The position numbers were made by a program, and so were the translations under genes. Positions 46,426 through 55,854 of a stretch of 64,000 nt of DNA are shown piece by piece. Location: positions 62,001 to 126,000 of the forward strand of contig NZ_MKVV01000083.1 of assembly GCF_001899645.1 (NCBI RefSeq), in the 5' to 3' direction. The first letter of the stretch is position 1, and every line of letters begins with the position of its first letter. The notes beneath the pieces were generated by a model. It was not told where the DNA came from. It saw nothing but the letters and a program-made list of their open reading frames with translations, and made no database searches. This stretch comes from Pseudonocardia sp. 73-21. GTDB taxonomy: Bacteria > Actinomycetota > Actinomycetes > Mycobacteriales > Pseudonocardiaceae.

Positions 46426-49299
46426 TCAGGAGTAGGCCGCCACGGGCGGGCAGCTGCACACGAGGTTGCGGTCGCCGTGGGCGCCGTCGATGCGCCGCAC
46501 CGGCGGCCACACCTTGTGGCCGTGCACGCCGGGCGTCACGCCGGCGGGGTACGCGGCCTGCTCGCGGGTGTAGGGGTGGTCCCACTTGTCGGTCATGCAC
46601 GCCGCGGTGTGCGGGGCGCCGCGCAGCGGGTTGTCGTCCACCGGCCACTCCCCCGCCGCCACCCGGTCGATCTCCCCGCGGATGCCGATCATGGCGTCGA
46701 CGAAGCGGTCGATCTCGGCCAGGTCCTCGCTCTCAGTGGGCTCCACCATGAGCGTGCCGGCCACCGGGAACGACATCGTCGGGGCGTGCAGGCCGTAGTC
46801 GGCGAGCCGCTTGGCCACGTCGTCCACGGTGACGCCCGAGTCCTTCGTGATGCCCCGCAGGTCGAGGATGCACTCGTGGGCCACGTGCCCGCCGGCACCC
46901 GCGTAGAGCACCGGGTAGTGCTCGCCCAGCCGGGTCGCCACGTAGTTGGCGGCCGCGATGGCCGTCAGGGTGGCGCGGCGCAGGCCGTCGGCCCCCATCA
47001 GACGCACGTAGGCCCACGAGATGGGCAGCACGCCGGGGCTGCCGTGCGGGGCGGCCGAGACCGCACCCACGACGCCACGACCCGGCAGGAACGGGGCCAG
47101 GTGCTCGGCCACGGCCACCGGGCCGACACCGGGCCCGCCGCCACCGTGCGGGATGCAGAACGTCTTGTGCAGGTTCAGGTGGCTCACGTCGCCACCGAAC
47201 GCGCCGGGCCGTGCGACGCCGACCAGAGCGTTGAGGTTCGCGCCGTCGACGTAGACCTGCCCGCCGGCCTCGTGCACGGCGTCGCAGACGTCGCGGACCC
47301 CCGCCTCGAAGACGCCGTGCGTGGACGGGTAGGTGATCATCAGCGCGGCGAGGGCATCGCGGTGCTCGGCGATCTTCGCCCGCAGGTCGTCGAGGTCGAC
47401 GTCGCCGGTCGGGCTCGTGGCCACCACCACCACGCGCATGCCCGCCATCACGGCCGACGCGGCGTTGGTGCCGTGGGCGCTGGCCGGGATCAGGCAGACG
47501 TCGCGGTGGTGGTCACCGCGGCTGCGGTGGTAGGCCGCGATGGCCAGCAGGCCCGCGAACTCGCCCTGGCTGCCCGCGTTGGGCTGCAGGGAGACCGCCG
47601 CGTAGCCGGTGAGCTCGGCCAGCCAGCGCTCCAGATCGGCGATCAGCTCCAGCGTGCCGGCGGCGTCGGCCTCGGGGGCGAACGGGTGCAGGTCGGCGAA
47701 CGCGGGCCAGGTGACCGGCTCCATCTCGGTGGCCGCGTTGAGCTTCATCGTGCACGAGCCGAGCGGGATCATCGTGCGGTCCAGCGCGAGGTCGGCGTCG
47801 GCGAGGCGGCGCAGCCAGCGCATCAGCGAGGTCTCCGAGCGGTGCTCGTGGAACACCGGGTGGGTCAGGTAGCCGCTGGTGCGGGCCAGCGCCCCGGGCA
47901 GGGCGTCCTCGGTGGCGGTGTCCAGAGCGGTCGCGTCGGCCGTGATCCCGAAGGCGGCCCAGACCGTCTCCAGGTGCGCCACGGTGGTCAGCTCCGAGCA
48001 GGCGATGCCGACGGTGTCGGCATCCACCCGGCGCAGCGCGATCCCGGCGGCGTGGGCGGCGTCGGTGACCGCCTCGGCGCGGCCGGGCACCCGGGCCTGC
48101 ACGGTGTCGAAGAACGCGTCGTGGACGACCCCCACTCCCCCGCTGCGCAGACCCGCCGCGAGCACCACCGCCATCCGGTGGGCCCGCTCGGCGATGCGGC
48201 GCAGCCCGTCGGGGCCGTGGTAGACGGCGTAGCAGGCGGCGACGACGGCGAGCAGCACCTGCGCGGTGCAGATGTTCGACGTGGCCTTCTCCCGGCGGAT
48301 GTGCTGCTCCCGGGTCTGCAGCGCCAGGCGCAGCGCGGGACGGCCGTCGGCGTCCCGGGAGAGGCCGACGAGGCGGCCCGGGAGCTGACGGGCGAGCTTC
48401 TGGCCCACCGACAGGTAGCCGGCGTGCGGGCCGCCGAAGCCCAGCGGTACGCCGAAGCGCTGCGTGGTGCCCACGGCGGCGTCGGCGCCGAGCTCGCCGG
48501 GCGGGGTGAGCAGGGTCAGCGCGAGCAGGTCGGCGGCGACGGCGACGAGCGCGCCCCGCTCGTGGGCCGCGTCGATCACGGGACGCAGGTCGCGCACGGC
48601 GCCCGAGGCCCCCGGGTAGGACACCAGGGCACCGAAGAAGTCACCGTCCGGCAGCTCATCGGCGTCGTTGCCCGGGCCCGCGAGCGACCCTCCGGCCACC
48701 ACGAGCTCGATACCGAGCGGGGCCGCGCGCGTGTGCAGCACCTCGAGGGTCTGGGGCAGCGTGTCGGCGTCCACCACGAAGCGGTTGCTCGGCGACTTCC
48801 CGGCCCGGCGCAGCAGCGTCATCGCCTCGGCGGCCGCCGTCGCCTCGTCGAGCAGCGACGCCCCGGCCACCGGCAGCCCGGTCAGGTCCGACACCGTGGT
48901 CTGGAACGTCAGCAGCGCCTCGAGCCGGCCCTGGCTGATCTCCGGCTGGTAGGGCGTGTACGCGGTGTACCAGGCGGGGTTCTCCAGCACGTTGCGGAGG
49001 ATCACCGTCGGCGTGACGGTGCCCGAGTAGCCCAGCCCGATCATCGGGACGGTCACGGTGTTGCGGTCGGCCAGCCGGCGCAGCTCGGCCAGCACCTCGC
49101 TCTCCGTGGCGGCCGGCGGCAGGCCGGGCAGCGCGTGGTCCTGGATGCTGTCGGGCACGGCCGCGGCGGCCAGCTCGTCGAGCGACCCGGCACCGATCGC
49201 GGCGAGCACGGTGTCCAGCTCGGCCGGGCGGGGGCCGATGTGGCGGTCGGCGAACGGCGTGCCGCGCTCGAGATCACGGAGAGAGCTGCGCTCGGACAA
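46426..49299 (-). CDS. gcvP: glycine dehydrogenase (P protein)
   Basis: A 957-residue P protein, full length: N-terminal [15 protein letters not shown] and [15 protein letters not shown], then [16 protein letters not shown], and the C-terminal half with the PLP-lysine region [17 protein letters not shown] and CSCPPVAAY at the end. It decarboxylates glycine and passes the aminomethyl group to the H protein (gcvH is 5 kb away). TTG 49299 is chosen because GGAG lies 6 nt upstream. A tandem glycine riboswitch occupies the leader. Confidence 0.95.
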   Translation of the reverse strand: MSERSSLRDLERGTPFADRHIGPRPAELDTVLAAIGAGSLDELAAAAVPDSIQDHALPGLPPAATESEVLAELRRLADRNTVTVPMIGLGYSGTVTPTVILRNVLENPAWYTAYTPYQPEISQGRLEALLTFQTTVSDLTGLPVAGASLLDEATAAAEAMTLLRRAGKSPSNRFVVDADTLPQTLEVLHTRAAPLGIELVVAGGSLAGPGNDADELPDGDFFGALVSYPGASGAVRDLRPVIDAAHERGALVAVAADLLALTLLTPPGELGADAAVGTTQRFGVPLGFGGPHAGYLSVGQKLARQLPGRLVGLSRDADGRPALRLALQTREQHIRREKATSNICTAQVLLAVVAACYAVYHGPDGLRRIAERAHRMAVVLAAGLRSGGVGVVHDAFFDTVQARVPGRAEAVTDAAHAAGIALRRVDADTVGIACSELTTVAHLETVWAAFGITADATALDTATEDALPGALARTSGYLTHPVFHEHRSETSLMRWLRRLADADLALDRTMIPLGSCTMKLNAATEMEPVTWPAFADLHPFAPEADAAGTLELIADLERWLAELTGYAAVSLQPNAGSQGEFAGLLAIAAYHRSRGDHHRDVCLIPASAHGTNAASAVMAGMRVVVVATSPTGDVDLDDLRAKIAEHRDALAALMITYPSTHGVFEAGVRDVCDAVHEAGGQVYVDGANLNALVGVARPGAFGGDVSHLNLHKTFCIPHGGGGPGVGPVAVAEHLAPFLPGRGVVGAVSAAPHGSPGVLPISWAYVRLMGADGLRRATLTAIAAANYVATRLGEHYPVLYAGAGGHVAHECILDLRGITKDSGVTVDDVAKRLADYGLHAPTMSFPVAGTLMVEPTESEDLAEIDRFVDAMIGIRGEIDRVAAGEWPVDDNPLRGAPHTAACMTDKWDHPYTREQAAYPAGVTPGVHGHKVWPPVRRIDGAHGDRNLVCSCPPVAAYS

Positions 49300-49339
49300 G
49301 GAGACTCCAGGGTTTCGGGCGGCGCGCGGACCTGCCCTC

Positions 49340-49545
49340 CCCCTCTGTCTCCGCCCGGTACCCGGGCGCCTGAGAGATTCACCCGGCGAGCCGGGCTTTC
49401 CCCGTCGGCGGACGCCTGCACGTGCGCAGGCATCGCTTTCCAGAGGCGTCTCACCGGCGCGGTCCTGGGTGCCTGAGAGATTCCGGGGAGGATTTGCTCC
49501 TTCGGCGCCCGGCTCGGTTGGTCCGGGTCTCTCCCGCGCTGGTTC
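49340..49545 (-). ncRNA. glycine riboswitch (tandem aptamers) of gcvP
   Basis: Read on the minus strand: GCGGGAGAGACC opens aptamer 1, with GCCGAAGGAGCAA and GGAATCTCTCAGGCACC; a linker leads to aptamer 2 with GGTGAGACGCCTCTGGAAAG, CGACGGGGAAAGC and TGAATCTCTCAGGCGCC, closing in GGCGGAGACAGAGG. The paired CTCTCAGGC and GAAGGAGCAA elements are diagnostic of the two-aptamer glycine switch. It sits directly before gcvP and would turn it on when glycine is abundant. Confidence 0.93.
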
Positions 49546-49641
49546 GGCGACTGCGCCGCCCACTCTAGCGCGACCGGTGAGGTTTCCCGGTGTCCGTGGT
49601 CTGCCCTGTGATCGATCCGCTACCGGAAACAGGAGCCCACG

Positions 49642-50055
49642 ATGACCACGACCACCGTTCCCGCCGTCAGCCGCACCGCCTCGATCGCCGGCATCGTGCT
49701 GACCGTCCTGCTCTCGCTGTTCCTCGCGTTCGACTGCATCACGAAGCTGCTGCAGGTCCGGGCCGTCGTCGACGCCACGGTGCAGATGGGCTTCCCGCCC
49801 TCCGCGGTGCCGGTCATCGGGGCGACCCTGCTCGTCTGCCTCGTGCTCTACCTGGTGCCGCGCACCTCGCTGCTCGGTGCGGTGCTGCTCACGGGCTACC
49901 TCGGCGGCGCGGTGTGCTCCCAGCTGCGCATCGAGGCCCCGCTGCTGTCGACCCTGCTGTTCCCCGTCTACACCGGGATCGTCGCCTGGGTGACGCTCTA
50001 CCTGCGCAGCGCCCGGGTGCGGCGGATCGCGGCCGAGCTCGTCACAGGACGCTGA
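49642..50055 (+). CDS. DoxX-like small membrane protein
   Basis: A 137-residue protein with four hydrophobic helices and the DoxX-like pattern ([44 protein letters not shown]). These proteins are of uncertain role, sometimes linked to redox stress. ATG follows CAGGAG. It is followed closely by an acyl-CoA dehydrogenase with its own promoter. Confidence 0.82.
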   Translation: MTTTTVPAVSRTASIAGIVLTVLLSLFLAFDCITKLLQVRAVVDATVQMGFPPSAVPVIGATLLVCLVLYLVPRTSLLGAVLLTGYLGGAVCSQLRIEAPLLSTLLFPVYTGIVAWVTLYLRSARVRRIAAELVTGR

Positions 50056-50074
50056 CGGAACGCGAACTCTATAT

Positions 50075-50080
50075 TATGTT
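50075..50080 (+). promoter_or_regulatory. -10 element, leaderless start of acyl-CoA dehydrogenase
   Basis: TATGTT ends 7 nt before GTG 50088. It contains the ATG at 50076, so that ATG is unlikely to be the start. The surrounding CTATATTATG is strikingly AT-rich for this genome. Confidence 0.6.
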
Positions 50081-50087
50081 GACGGCC

Positions 50088-51239
50088 GTGGAGCTGAGCA
50101 CCGAAGAACAGGCCGTCGTCGACGTCGTGCGCGAGTTCGTGGACCGCGAGGTGCGCCCCGTGGTCCGCGAGCTGGAGCACGCCGACGAGTACCCCGAGAA
50201 GCTCATCGAGCAGATGAAGGAGCTCGGGATCTTCGGGCTGGCCATCCCCGAGCCCTACGGCGAGGCCCCGGTCTCGATGCCGTGCTACGCGCTGGTCACC
50301 GCCGAGCTGGCGCGGGGCTGGATGAGCCTGGCCGGCGCCATGGGCGGCCACACCGTGGTCTCCAAGCTGCTGCTGGCCTTCGGCACCGAGGAGCAGAAGC
50401 AGCGCTACCTCCCCCGGATGGCCACCGGCGAGGTCCGGGCCACCATGGCGCTCACCGAGCCCGGCGGCGGCTCCGACCTGCAGGCGATGACCACCGCCGC
50501 CCGCCGCGAGGGCGACGGCTACGTCGTGAACGGCGCGAAGACCTGGATCACCAACTCGCGCCGCTCCCAGCTCATCGCCCTGCTGTGCAAGACCGACCCG
50601 GCCGCCGAGCCCAAGCACCGCGGCGTCTCGATACTGCTGGTGGAGCACGGCCCCGGGCTCACGGTGTCCAAGGACCTGCCCAAGCTGGGCTACAAGGGCG
50701 TCGAGAGCTGCGAGCTGCAGTTCGACGACATGCACGTGCCCACCGACGCGCTGCTCGGCGGCGTGGAGGGCCAGGGCTTCGGCCAGATGATGAAGGGCCT
50801 GGAGACCGGACGCATCCAGGTGGCCGCCCGGGCACTCGGCGTGGCCCGCGCCGCCTTCGACGACGCCCTGCGGTACGCCCAGGACCGCGAGAGCTTCGGG
50901 CAGCCCATCTGGAAGCACCAGTCCATCGGCAACTACCTGGCGAACATGGGCACCAAGATCGTCGCGGCCCGGGAGCTGATCCTGCACGCCGCCCAGCGCT
51001 ACGACGCCGGCCAGCGGGTGGACATGGAGGCCGGCATGGCCAAGCTGTTCGCCTCGGAGATGGCCATGGAGGTGGCCCTGGACGCGGTGCGCATCCACGG
51101 CGGCTACGGCTACTCCACCGAGTTCGACGTCGAGCGCTACTTCCGCGACGCCCCGCTGATGATCGTCGGCGAGGGCACCAACGAGATCCAGCGCAACGTC
51201 ATCGCCGCGCAGCTCGTGAAGCGCGGCGGGTTGGAGTAG
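50088..51239 (+). CDS. acyl-CoA dehydrogenase
   Basis: A 383-residue FAD enzyme of standard length: ATMALTEPGGGSDLQAM, the middle-domain WITNS and RIHGGYGYSTEFDVERYFRD, and the catalytic Glu region MIVGEGTNEIQRNVI near the C-terminus. It oxidises acyl-CoA thioesters; chain length or branching preference is unclear. It overlaps the GntR gene by one base, suggesting co-transcription and control by that regulator. Confidence 0.92.
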   Translation: MELSTEEQAVVDVVREFVDREVRPVVRELEHADEYPEKLIEQMKELGIFGLAIPEPYGEAPVSMPCYALVTAELARGWMSLAGAMGGHTVVSKLLLAFGTEEQKQRYLPRMATGEVRATMALTEPGGGSDLQAMTTAARREGDGYVVNGAKTWITNSRRSQLIALLCKTDPAAEPKHRGVSILLVEHGPGLTVSKDLPKLGYKGVESCELQFDDMHVPTDALLGGVEGQGFGQMMKGLETGRIQVAARALGVARAAFDDALRYAQDRESFGQPIWKHQSIGNYLANMGTKIVAARELILHAAQRYDAGQRVDMEAGMAKLFASEMAMEVALDAVRIHGGYGYSTEFDVERYFRDAPLMIVGEGTNEIQRNVIAAQLVKRGGLE

Positions 51240-51925
51240 TGGCTGCGTCGTCGTTCGATGGGCGCCAGCTCAGCGAGCGGGTGGCCGGCCACGTCCGCGA
51301 GGCGATCATGGTCGGCGAGCTGCGGGCGTCGGCGTACGTACGCGTGGAGCACCTGGCCGCACGGCTGGGCGTCAGCGCCACACCCGTGCGCGAGGCGCTG
51401 ATGATCCTCCAGAGCGAGGGCACGCTGCGCTGGGAACCCCGGCGCGGCTTCCGGGTGGTGCCCCTGACCCGGGGCGACGTCGAGGACGTCTTCGCGGTGC
51501 AGGCCCACCTCGCCGGCGAGCTCGCGGCGAGGGCGGCCACCGTGCTGCCGGCCGGGGAGATCGCGCGGCTGCGGGCGGTCCAGCGCGACCTGGAGGACGC
51601 CGCGCGGGCCGGCGACGCCGCCCGGGTGGACGCGCTCAACCACGAGATCCACCGCACGATCAACAAGGCGCCCGGCGCCCACCGGCTGGCCTCGATGCTG
51701 GCCGGCACCGTGCACTACGTGCCGCTGGGGCACTTCGGGCGCGTCGAGGGCTGGGCCGACGCGTCCGCCCACGACCACGAGGCGGTCTTCACCGCGCTCG
51801 ACGCCGGCCACCCCGAGGCGGCGCGGCGGGCGATGTCCGAGCACATCGAGCACGTCGGGCGGCTCCTGCTGGAGCACCTCGTCGACAACGGGGTGCTGGA
51901 CCGAGCCGAGACCTGCGTCCCGTAG
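51239..51925 (+). CDS. GntR family regulator (FCD domain)
   Basis: A 228-residue regulator: winged helix with VEHLAARLGVSATPVREALMIL and an all-helical FCD domain (ALNHEIHRTINKAPGAHRLA; AMSEHIEHVGRLLLEHL). The GTG overlaps the stop of the acyl-CoA dehydrogenase, so it probably answers to an acid or acyl-CoA and controls that gene. The effector is unknown. Confidence 0.87.
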   Translation: MAASSFDGRQLSERVAGHVREAIMVGELRASAYVRVEHLAARLGVSATPVREALMILQSEGTLRWEPRRGFRVVPLTRGDVEDVFAVQAHLAGELAARAATVLPAGEIARLRAVQRDLEDAARAGDAARVDALNHEIHRTINKAPGAHRLASMLAGTVHYVPLGHFGRVEGWADASAHDHEAVFTALDAGHPEAARRAMSEHIEHVGRLLLEHLVDNGVLDRAETCVP

Positions 51926-51969
51926 TTCCACGGACGCCCGCGGCCACGTGACGGCCGACACTTCGATGC

Positions 51970-52260
51970 ATGACAACGAAGCCCCCGTCGGCCCCGACCA
52001 CCGCCGCCTTCCACCTGCAGGCCGTGATCTCCTTCGGCCTCTCGCTGCTGGCCGTCGCCGTCGCCCTGTGGAACATGCCCGCCGACCCCTGGATCCGCGC
52101 GTTCCTGGCGGTCAGCGTGCTGTGGGTGACCACGTCGGCGTTCACCCTCGCCAAGGTCGTCCGGGACCGGCAGGAGTCCACCACGGTGCTCAGCCGCGTG
52201 GACCAGGCCCGGCTCGACAAGCTGCTGGCCGAGCACGACCCGTTCAGGGTGGAGAGCTAG
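51970..52260 (+). CDS. YiaAB two-helix membrane protein
   Basis: A 96-residue protein with two hydrophobic helices (AVISFGLSLLAVAVALWNM; AFLAVSVLWVTTSAFTLAKVV) and a charged C-terminal tail, matching the YiaA/YiaB two-helix domain. The role is unknown. ATG 51970 has no clear ribosome site; GACACT 7 nt upstream is a poor -10. Confidence 0.8.
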   Translation: MTTKPPSAPTTAAFHLQAVISFGLSLLAVAVALWNMPADPWIRAFLAVSVLWVTTSAFTLAKVVRDRQESTTVLSRVDQARLDKLLAEHDPFRVES

Positions 52261-52364
52261 GCCCATGGGCGTGGGAGCCGTCATGACCGACGATTCGGCG
52301 CGTTTCCGGCCGATTCCGCGCCCAACCGCTGATCATGAACGTGCCGGGGGTCCGCCGGGTGACG

Positions 52365-52943
52365 TCAGCTGATGGCCCGGCGGGTGCGACGGCGGGAGAG
52401 CTCGTCCTCCGGGGCCTCGTCGACGGTGCCCCCGTCGGCGCGCTCCACCGGGAAGTCCTTGATCGAGCCGCTGATCTCGCGCATCGCGCCGGAGACGGCG
52501 ATGCCGAAGACGCCCTGGCCACCGCGCAGCAGGTCGACGACCTCCTCGGGCGAGCTGCACTCGTAGACGGTGGTGCCGTCGCTGAAGAGCGTGATGCCGG
52601 CGAGGTCGCGGATGCCGCGCCGGCGCAGGTGCTCCACGGCGACCCGGATGTTCTGCAGCGACACCCCGGCGTCGAGCAGCCGCTTGACGACCTTCAGGAC
52701 CAGCACGTCCTTGAAGGAGTACAGGCGCTGCGACCCGGATCCCGCGGCCCCGCGGATCGACGGGACGACCAGGCCGGTGCGGGCCCAGTAGTCCAGCTGC
52801 CGGTAGGTGATGCCCACGACCTGCGTGGCCGTGGGGCCGCGGAAGCCGACGAGCTGGTCGGGCATCCCGTCGAACCCCGCGCCGAGGAGGGGGTCAGGAA
52901 AGAGCTCGCCCTGTTCGGGCGTGCCGGACGGCGGGTCTTCCAC
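52365..52943 (-). CDS. MerR family regulator (Rv1830-like)
   Basis: A 192-residue MerR-type regulator: VGFRGPTATQVVGITYRQLDYW, a winged helix with SGSQRLYSFKDVLVLKVVKR and a C-terminal domain (GTTVYECSSPEEVVDLLRGG; GIAVSGAMREI). It closely resembles mycobacterial Rv1830 and occupies the same place after the DUF151 gene. GTG 52943 has GGAAGGAG upstream; the longer frame to 52988 lacks a ribosome site. A consensus-like promoter lies 57 bp upstream. Confidence 0.88.
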   Translation of the reverse strand: MEDPPSGTPEQGELFPDPLLGAGFDGMPDQLVGFRGPTATQVVGITYRQLDYWARTGLVVPSIRGAAGSGSQRLYSFKDVLVLKVVKRLLDAGVSLQNIRVAVEHLRRRGIRDLAGITLFSDGTTVYECSSPEEVVDLLRGGQGVFGIAVSGAMREISGSIKDFPVERADGGTVDEAPEDELSRRRTRRAIS

Positions 52944-52999
52944 CGAGCTCCTTCCCGCCGGGGTCGCGCCTCGAACGACGCGACCCACTGTAGGTGCTG

Positions 53000-53028
53000 A
53001 CCGTAAGCGGATGCCCGCGGCCGGTCAA
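53000..53028 (-). promoter_or_regulatory. sigma-70-type promoter of the MerR gene
   Basis: Minus strand TTGACC (53028-53023), 17-nt spacer, TACGGT (53005-53000). This separate promoter shows the MerR gene need not depend on DUF151 transcription. Confidence 0.6.
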
Positions 53029-53076
53029 CGCGACGCGCCGGGAGAGGTCACCCGCGGACGGGCGTGTCGGCGTCCG

Positions 53077-53169
53077 GATCAGGGCTGGGCGCCTCGGAAA
53101 TCCTCAGCAGAGAAGCCGACCCGCACAACACCGCAGCCCTGATCAGGGCTGGGCGCCTCGGAAATCCTC
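53077..53169. repeat. 29-bp direct repeat at the 3' end of the DUF151 gene
   Basis: Identical 29-bp copies occupy 53077-53105 and 53141-53169, 64 bp apart. The second copy encodes the last residues and stop of the DUF151 protein (EDFRGAQP-stop); the first is a duplicate of that gene end lying past the stop. An 18-bp perfect palindrome (53134-53151) joins the second copy. Confidence 0.8.
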
Positions 53170-53616
53170 GGGAGAAATACTGTCCAGGAACTCCCGGAAC
53201 TTCTCCACCTCGTCCTCCTGCTCGTCCGGGATGATCAACCCGGCCTCGGCGAGGACACTCTCGTCGGCGTGGATCGGCACGCCGATCCGCAGCGCCAGCG
53301 CCACCGAGTCGCTCGGCCGCGCGGACACCTTCACCCCGCCGTCGAAGATCAGCTCGGCGAAGAACGTGCCCTCCTGCAGATCGGTGATGCGTACCTGCTC
53401 CAGGCGACGTCCGAGCCCGGCGATCACGTCCTTGAGGAGGTCGTGCGTCAACGGGCGGGCAGGCTTCACACCCTGCTGCTCCAGGGCGATCGCGGTGGCC
53501 TCCACCGAGCCGATCCAGATCGGCAGGTAGCGATCACCACTCGTCTCCCGCAACAGGAGGATCGGCTGGTTCTGGGGCAGTTCGACCCGAACCCCCACGA
53601 CGCGCATCTCACTCAT
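53143..53616 (-). CDS. DUF151 bifunctional nuclease-family protein
   Basis: A 157-residue DUF151 protein: RVVGVRVELPQNQPILLLRE, LPIWIGSVEATAIA, THDLLKDVIAGLG and ARPSDSVALALRIGVPI. Plant members have nuclease activity; bacterial function is unclear. It is the Rv1829-type gene of the conserved gcvH-garA locus. ATG follows GAGGAGGG. The C-terminal codons belong to a duplicated 29-bp segment. Confidence 0.9.
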   Translation of the reverse strand: MSEMRVVGVRVELPQNQPILLLRETSGDRYLPIWIGSVEATAIALEQQGVKPARPLTHDLLKDVIAGLGRRLEQVRITDLQEGTFFAELIFDGGVKVSARPSDSVALALRIGVPIHADESVLAEAGLIIPDEQEDEVEKFREFLDSISPEDFRGAQP

Positions 53617-53728
53617 GCGCTTCCCTCCTCTTGGGTGGTCCTGCTGTGGTTCGACGCTACACGTGACGCCCGCCGCGCGCCCGCCTCCGGACGGGCGTCG
53701 GGCGGTGGCGGACGGTCAGAAGGCGGCG

Positions 53729-54166
53729 TCAGGACCGGGCGCCGGTGATGAACACCAGCCGGAACTTCCCGATCTGGACCTCGTCGCCGTTCACGAGCAC
53801 CGCCGTGTCGACCGGCTCGCGGTTGACGTAGGTGCCGTTGAGGCTGCCGACGTCGACGACGACGAACTCGCCGGCGTCGTTGCGGAACTCCGCGTGGCGG
53901 CGCGACACGGTGACGTCGTCGAGGAAGATGTCGCTGTCGGGATGGCGGCCCGCGCTGGTCGACGCGCGGTCCAGCAGGAACCTCGACCCCGCGTTGGGCC
54001 CGCGCTTGACCACCAGCAGGGCGGCGCCCTCGGGGAGAGCGTCGGCGCCGGACACCGGCTGGTCCTGTGCGGGGGGCTCGACCTCGGAGAGGAAGTCCGC
54101 CCGGAAGACCGATGTGGTCTCGGGGGAACGCTCCGGGGGTACGCCGGGCCCGTCGTTCGTGGTCAC
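53729..54166 (-). CDS. garA: FHA-domain regulator GarA
   Basis: A 145-residue GarA. The N-terminal tail holds the kinase site ETTSVF (Thr17/Thr18), phosphorylated in mycobacteria by PknB or PknG; the C-terminal FHA domain has AGRHPDSDIFLDDVTVSRRH and VGSLNGTYVN. Unphosphorylated GarA controls 2-oxoglutarate dehydrogenase and glutamate dehydrogenase. GTG follows AGGAGTCCCC. It sits after gcvH as in mycobacteria, but the FtsR-type MerR gene that normally follows is missing. Confidence 0.94.
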   Translation of the reverse strand: MTTNDGPGVPPERSPETTSVFRADFLSEVEPPAQDQPVSGADALPEGAALLVVKRGPNAGSRFLLDRASTSAGRHPDSDIFLDDVTVSRRHAEFRNDAGEFVVVDVGSLNGTYVNREPVDTAVLVNGDEVQIGKFRLVFITGARS

Positions 54167-54246
54167 CTCGGGGACTCCTCCTGGCAGTGTCTGATGGAAC
54201 CGTACGGGTGGGATCTGTGGAGCGGTGGCGTCAACCTACCGCGTCG

Positions 54247-54633
54247 TCAGCTGCCGACGAGCGCGCCGTAGGCAGCAGCGTCGAGCAGGTCCGCGGGAGC
54301 GCCGGTGGCGCCGTCCGCGAGCTGCACGTCGATCATCCAACCGGCCTCGTAGGGCCCACTGTTGATCAGCTCGGGGTTGTCGGCGAGCGCGTCGTTGACG
54401 GCCACGATCGTCCCGCTGACCGGGGCGTAGAGGTCGGAGACCGACTTCGTGGACTCCACCTCCCCCACCGCGGCACCCGCGGCGACGGAGGCGCCGACGT
54501 CGGGCAGCTGGACGAACACGACGTCGCCGAGCTGGGACTGGGCGTGGTCGGTGATACCGATCCGGACCACCCCGTCCCCCAGCTCGCGCACCCACTCGTG
54601 GGCTTCGGTGTAGCGCAGGTCCTCGGGGATCAC
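54247..54633 (-). CDS. gcvH: glycine cleavage H protein
   Basis: A 128-residue lipoyl protein: [31 protein letters not shown] and the lipoylation site [19 protein letters not shown] with its Lys. It shuttles the aminomethyl group from GcvP to GcvT. A TAGGCT -10 seven nt before GTG 54633 sets a leaderless start. No riboswitch precedes this gene, unlike gcvP. Confidence 0.95.
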   Translation of the reverse strand: MIPEDLRYTEAHEWVRELGDGVVRIGITDHAQSQLGDVVFVQLPDVGASVAAGAAVGEVESTKSVSDLYAPVSGTIVAVNDALADNPELINSGPYEAGWMIDVQLADGATGAPADLLDAAAYGALVGS

Positions 54634-54640
54634 GCCGGGG

Positions 54641-54646
54641 AGCCTA
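54641..54646 (-). promoter_or_regulatory. -10 element, leaderless start of gcvH
   Basis: TAGGCT (minus strand) ends 7 nt before GTG 54633. Confidence 0.6.
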
Positions 54647-55282
54647 GCCACCGGACGGGGCCGGGCCGGTCGCGGCCCCGGGGCGGACGGGGTGGCGCAG
54701 CGCCAGCACGAACTCGGCCGTGTAGAGCGCCCCGGTGTAGAGGTAGAGCCCGGTGCCCCAGACGGCGAACGCGTAGCCCAGCGGGCGGCAGATGTCGGAG
54801 AACCACCCGCTGCCCAGCCCCGCCAGCAGCAGCGGGAACGCGTACAGCAGCAGGAAGGTGGCGGCCTTGCCGAGGTAGGTGACGACGAACGGCCCGTACC
54901 CGCGGCGGCGCAGCACGAGCACGCAGACCCCCAGCACGAGGTCGCGGCCCACGAGCAGCGCCACGCCCCACCAGGGGATGACGTCGCGCACGGCCAGCGC
55001 CACCAGCGCGGCGAGGATGTAGAGCCGGTCGACGGCGGGGTCGAGCAGGGCACCGAGCCGGCTGTACTGGTCCAGCAGGCGGGCGAGCTTCCCGTCGAGC
55101 CAGTCGGTGATGCCGCCGACGGCCAGCACGACGATCGCCCAGACGTCCCGGACGGCGAACCCGTCCGGGCGGGGCCCGATGAGCAACCACACGAACAGCG
55201 GAACGCCGAGCAGGCGCAGCACACTGAGCAGGTTGGGGATCGTCAGAACACGGTTGTCGCGGCTCTCGTCGCTGCTGGCCAC
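54644..55282 (-). CDS. pgsA: CDP-alcohol phosphatidyltransferase (PgsA type)
   Basis: A 212-residue membrane enzyme with the full CDP-alcohol motif: [17 protein letters not shown] followed by ALLDPAVDR (DGxxAR-x8-GxxxDxxxD), after an N-terminal [19 protein letters not shown]. It makes phosphatidylglycerophosphate or a related lipid; the position next to gcvH-garA corresponds to mycobacterial pgsA2. TACCGT 7 nt before GTG 55282 decides the start; the GTG at 55291 lies within that -10. Confidence 0.88.
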   Translation of the reverse strand: MASSDESRDNRVLTIPNLLSVLRLLGVPLFVWLLIGPRPDGFAVRDVWAIVVLAVGGITDWLDGKLARLLDQYSRLGALLDPAVDRLYILAALVALAVRDVIPWWGVALLVGRDLVLGVCVLVLRRRGYGPFVVTYLGKAATFLLLYAFPLLLAGLGSGWFSDICRPLGYAFAVWGTGLYLYTGALYTAEFVLALRHPVRPGAATGPAPSGG

Positions 55283-55289
55283 GGGGCGC

Positions 55290-55295
55290 ACGGTA
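55290..55295 (-). promoter_or_regulatory. -10 element, leaderless start of pgsA
   Basis: TACCGT (minus strand) ends 7 nt before GTG 55282. Confidence 0.55.
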
Positions 55296-55329
55296 CTGCC
55301 GCGTGCGCGGGGCCCGACCGGGAGGCACG

Positions 55330-55854
55330 ATGAACCGCATGGACGCAACGACGCTCAAGGGCATCCAGGGCCCCCTCAAGGAGCAGTACAAGTCGGACCC
55401 CACCTCCGCGGTGGTCACCCTCAAGGCCGACGGTGAGCTCGACGGCACCGGCATCGCCTGCCGCGTCACCACCGCCACCGCGCTGGTCGAGGCCGGCCTG
55501 CACCCCGCCACCGGCGGCGACGGCATGCAGCTGTGCTCGGGCGACATGCTGCTCGAGGCGCTCGTGGCCTGCGCCGGCGTCACGATGCGTGCGGTGGCCA
55601 CGTCGCTGGAGATCGACGTGAGCGGCACCCTGCACGCGGAGGGCGACCTCGACTTCCGCGGCACCCTGGGCGTCGACAAGGAGGCACCGGTGGGTTTCCG
55701 CGACATCCGCCTGACCTTCGACCTGGACACCACGGCCGACGCCGACAAGATCGCACTGCTGATGAAGCTGACCGAGCGCTACTGCGTGGTGCTGCAGACG
55801 ATCGTCAACTCCCCCACCACCACCGTCACCGTGAAGACGCCCGCAGCAGCATGA
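55330..55854 (+). CDS. OsmC family protein
   Basis: A 174-residue OsmC/Ohr-fold protein: GLHPATGGDGMQLCSGDMLLEALVACAGVT carries the two redox cysteines typical of the family (split here as GDGMQLCSGDMLLEAL and VACAGVTM), ending TERYCVVLQTIVNSP. OsmC proteins reduce organic peroxides. ATG 55330 has GGAGG just upstream. It is translationally coupled to a TPP enzyme gene (ATGA). Confidence 0.85.
   Translation: MNRMDATTLKGIQGPLKEQYKSDPTSAVVTLKADGELDGTGIACRVTTATALVEAGLHPATGGDGMQLCSGDMLLEALVACAGVTMRAVATSLEIDVSGTLHAEGDLDFRGTLGVDKEAPVGFRDIRLTFDLDTTADADKIALLMKLTERYCVVLQTIVNSPTTTVTVKTPAAA

Noticed and set aside
50076-50087. ATG 50076 as start of the acyl-CoA dehydrogenase
   Set aside because: It lies within the TATGTT -10 element; GTG 50088 is 7 nt downstream and gives the normal length.
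52292-52325. Inverted repeat between YiaAB and MerR genes
   Set aside because: Only 6 bp pair cleanly; too weak to call a repeat or terminator.
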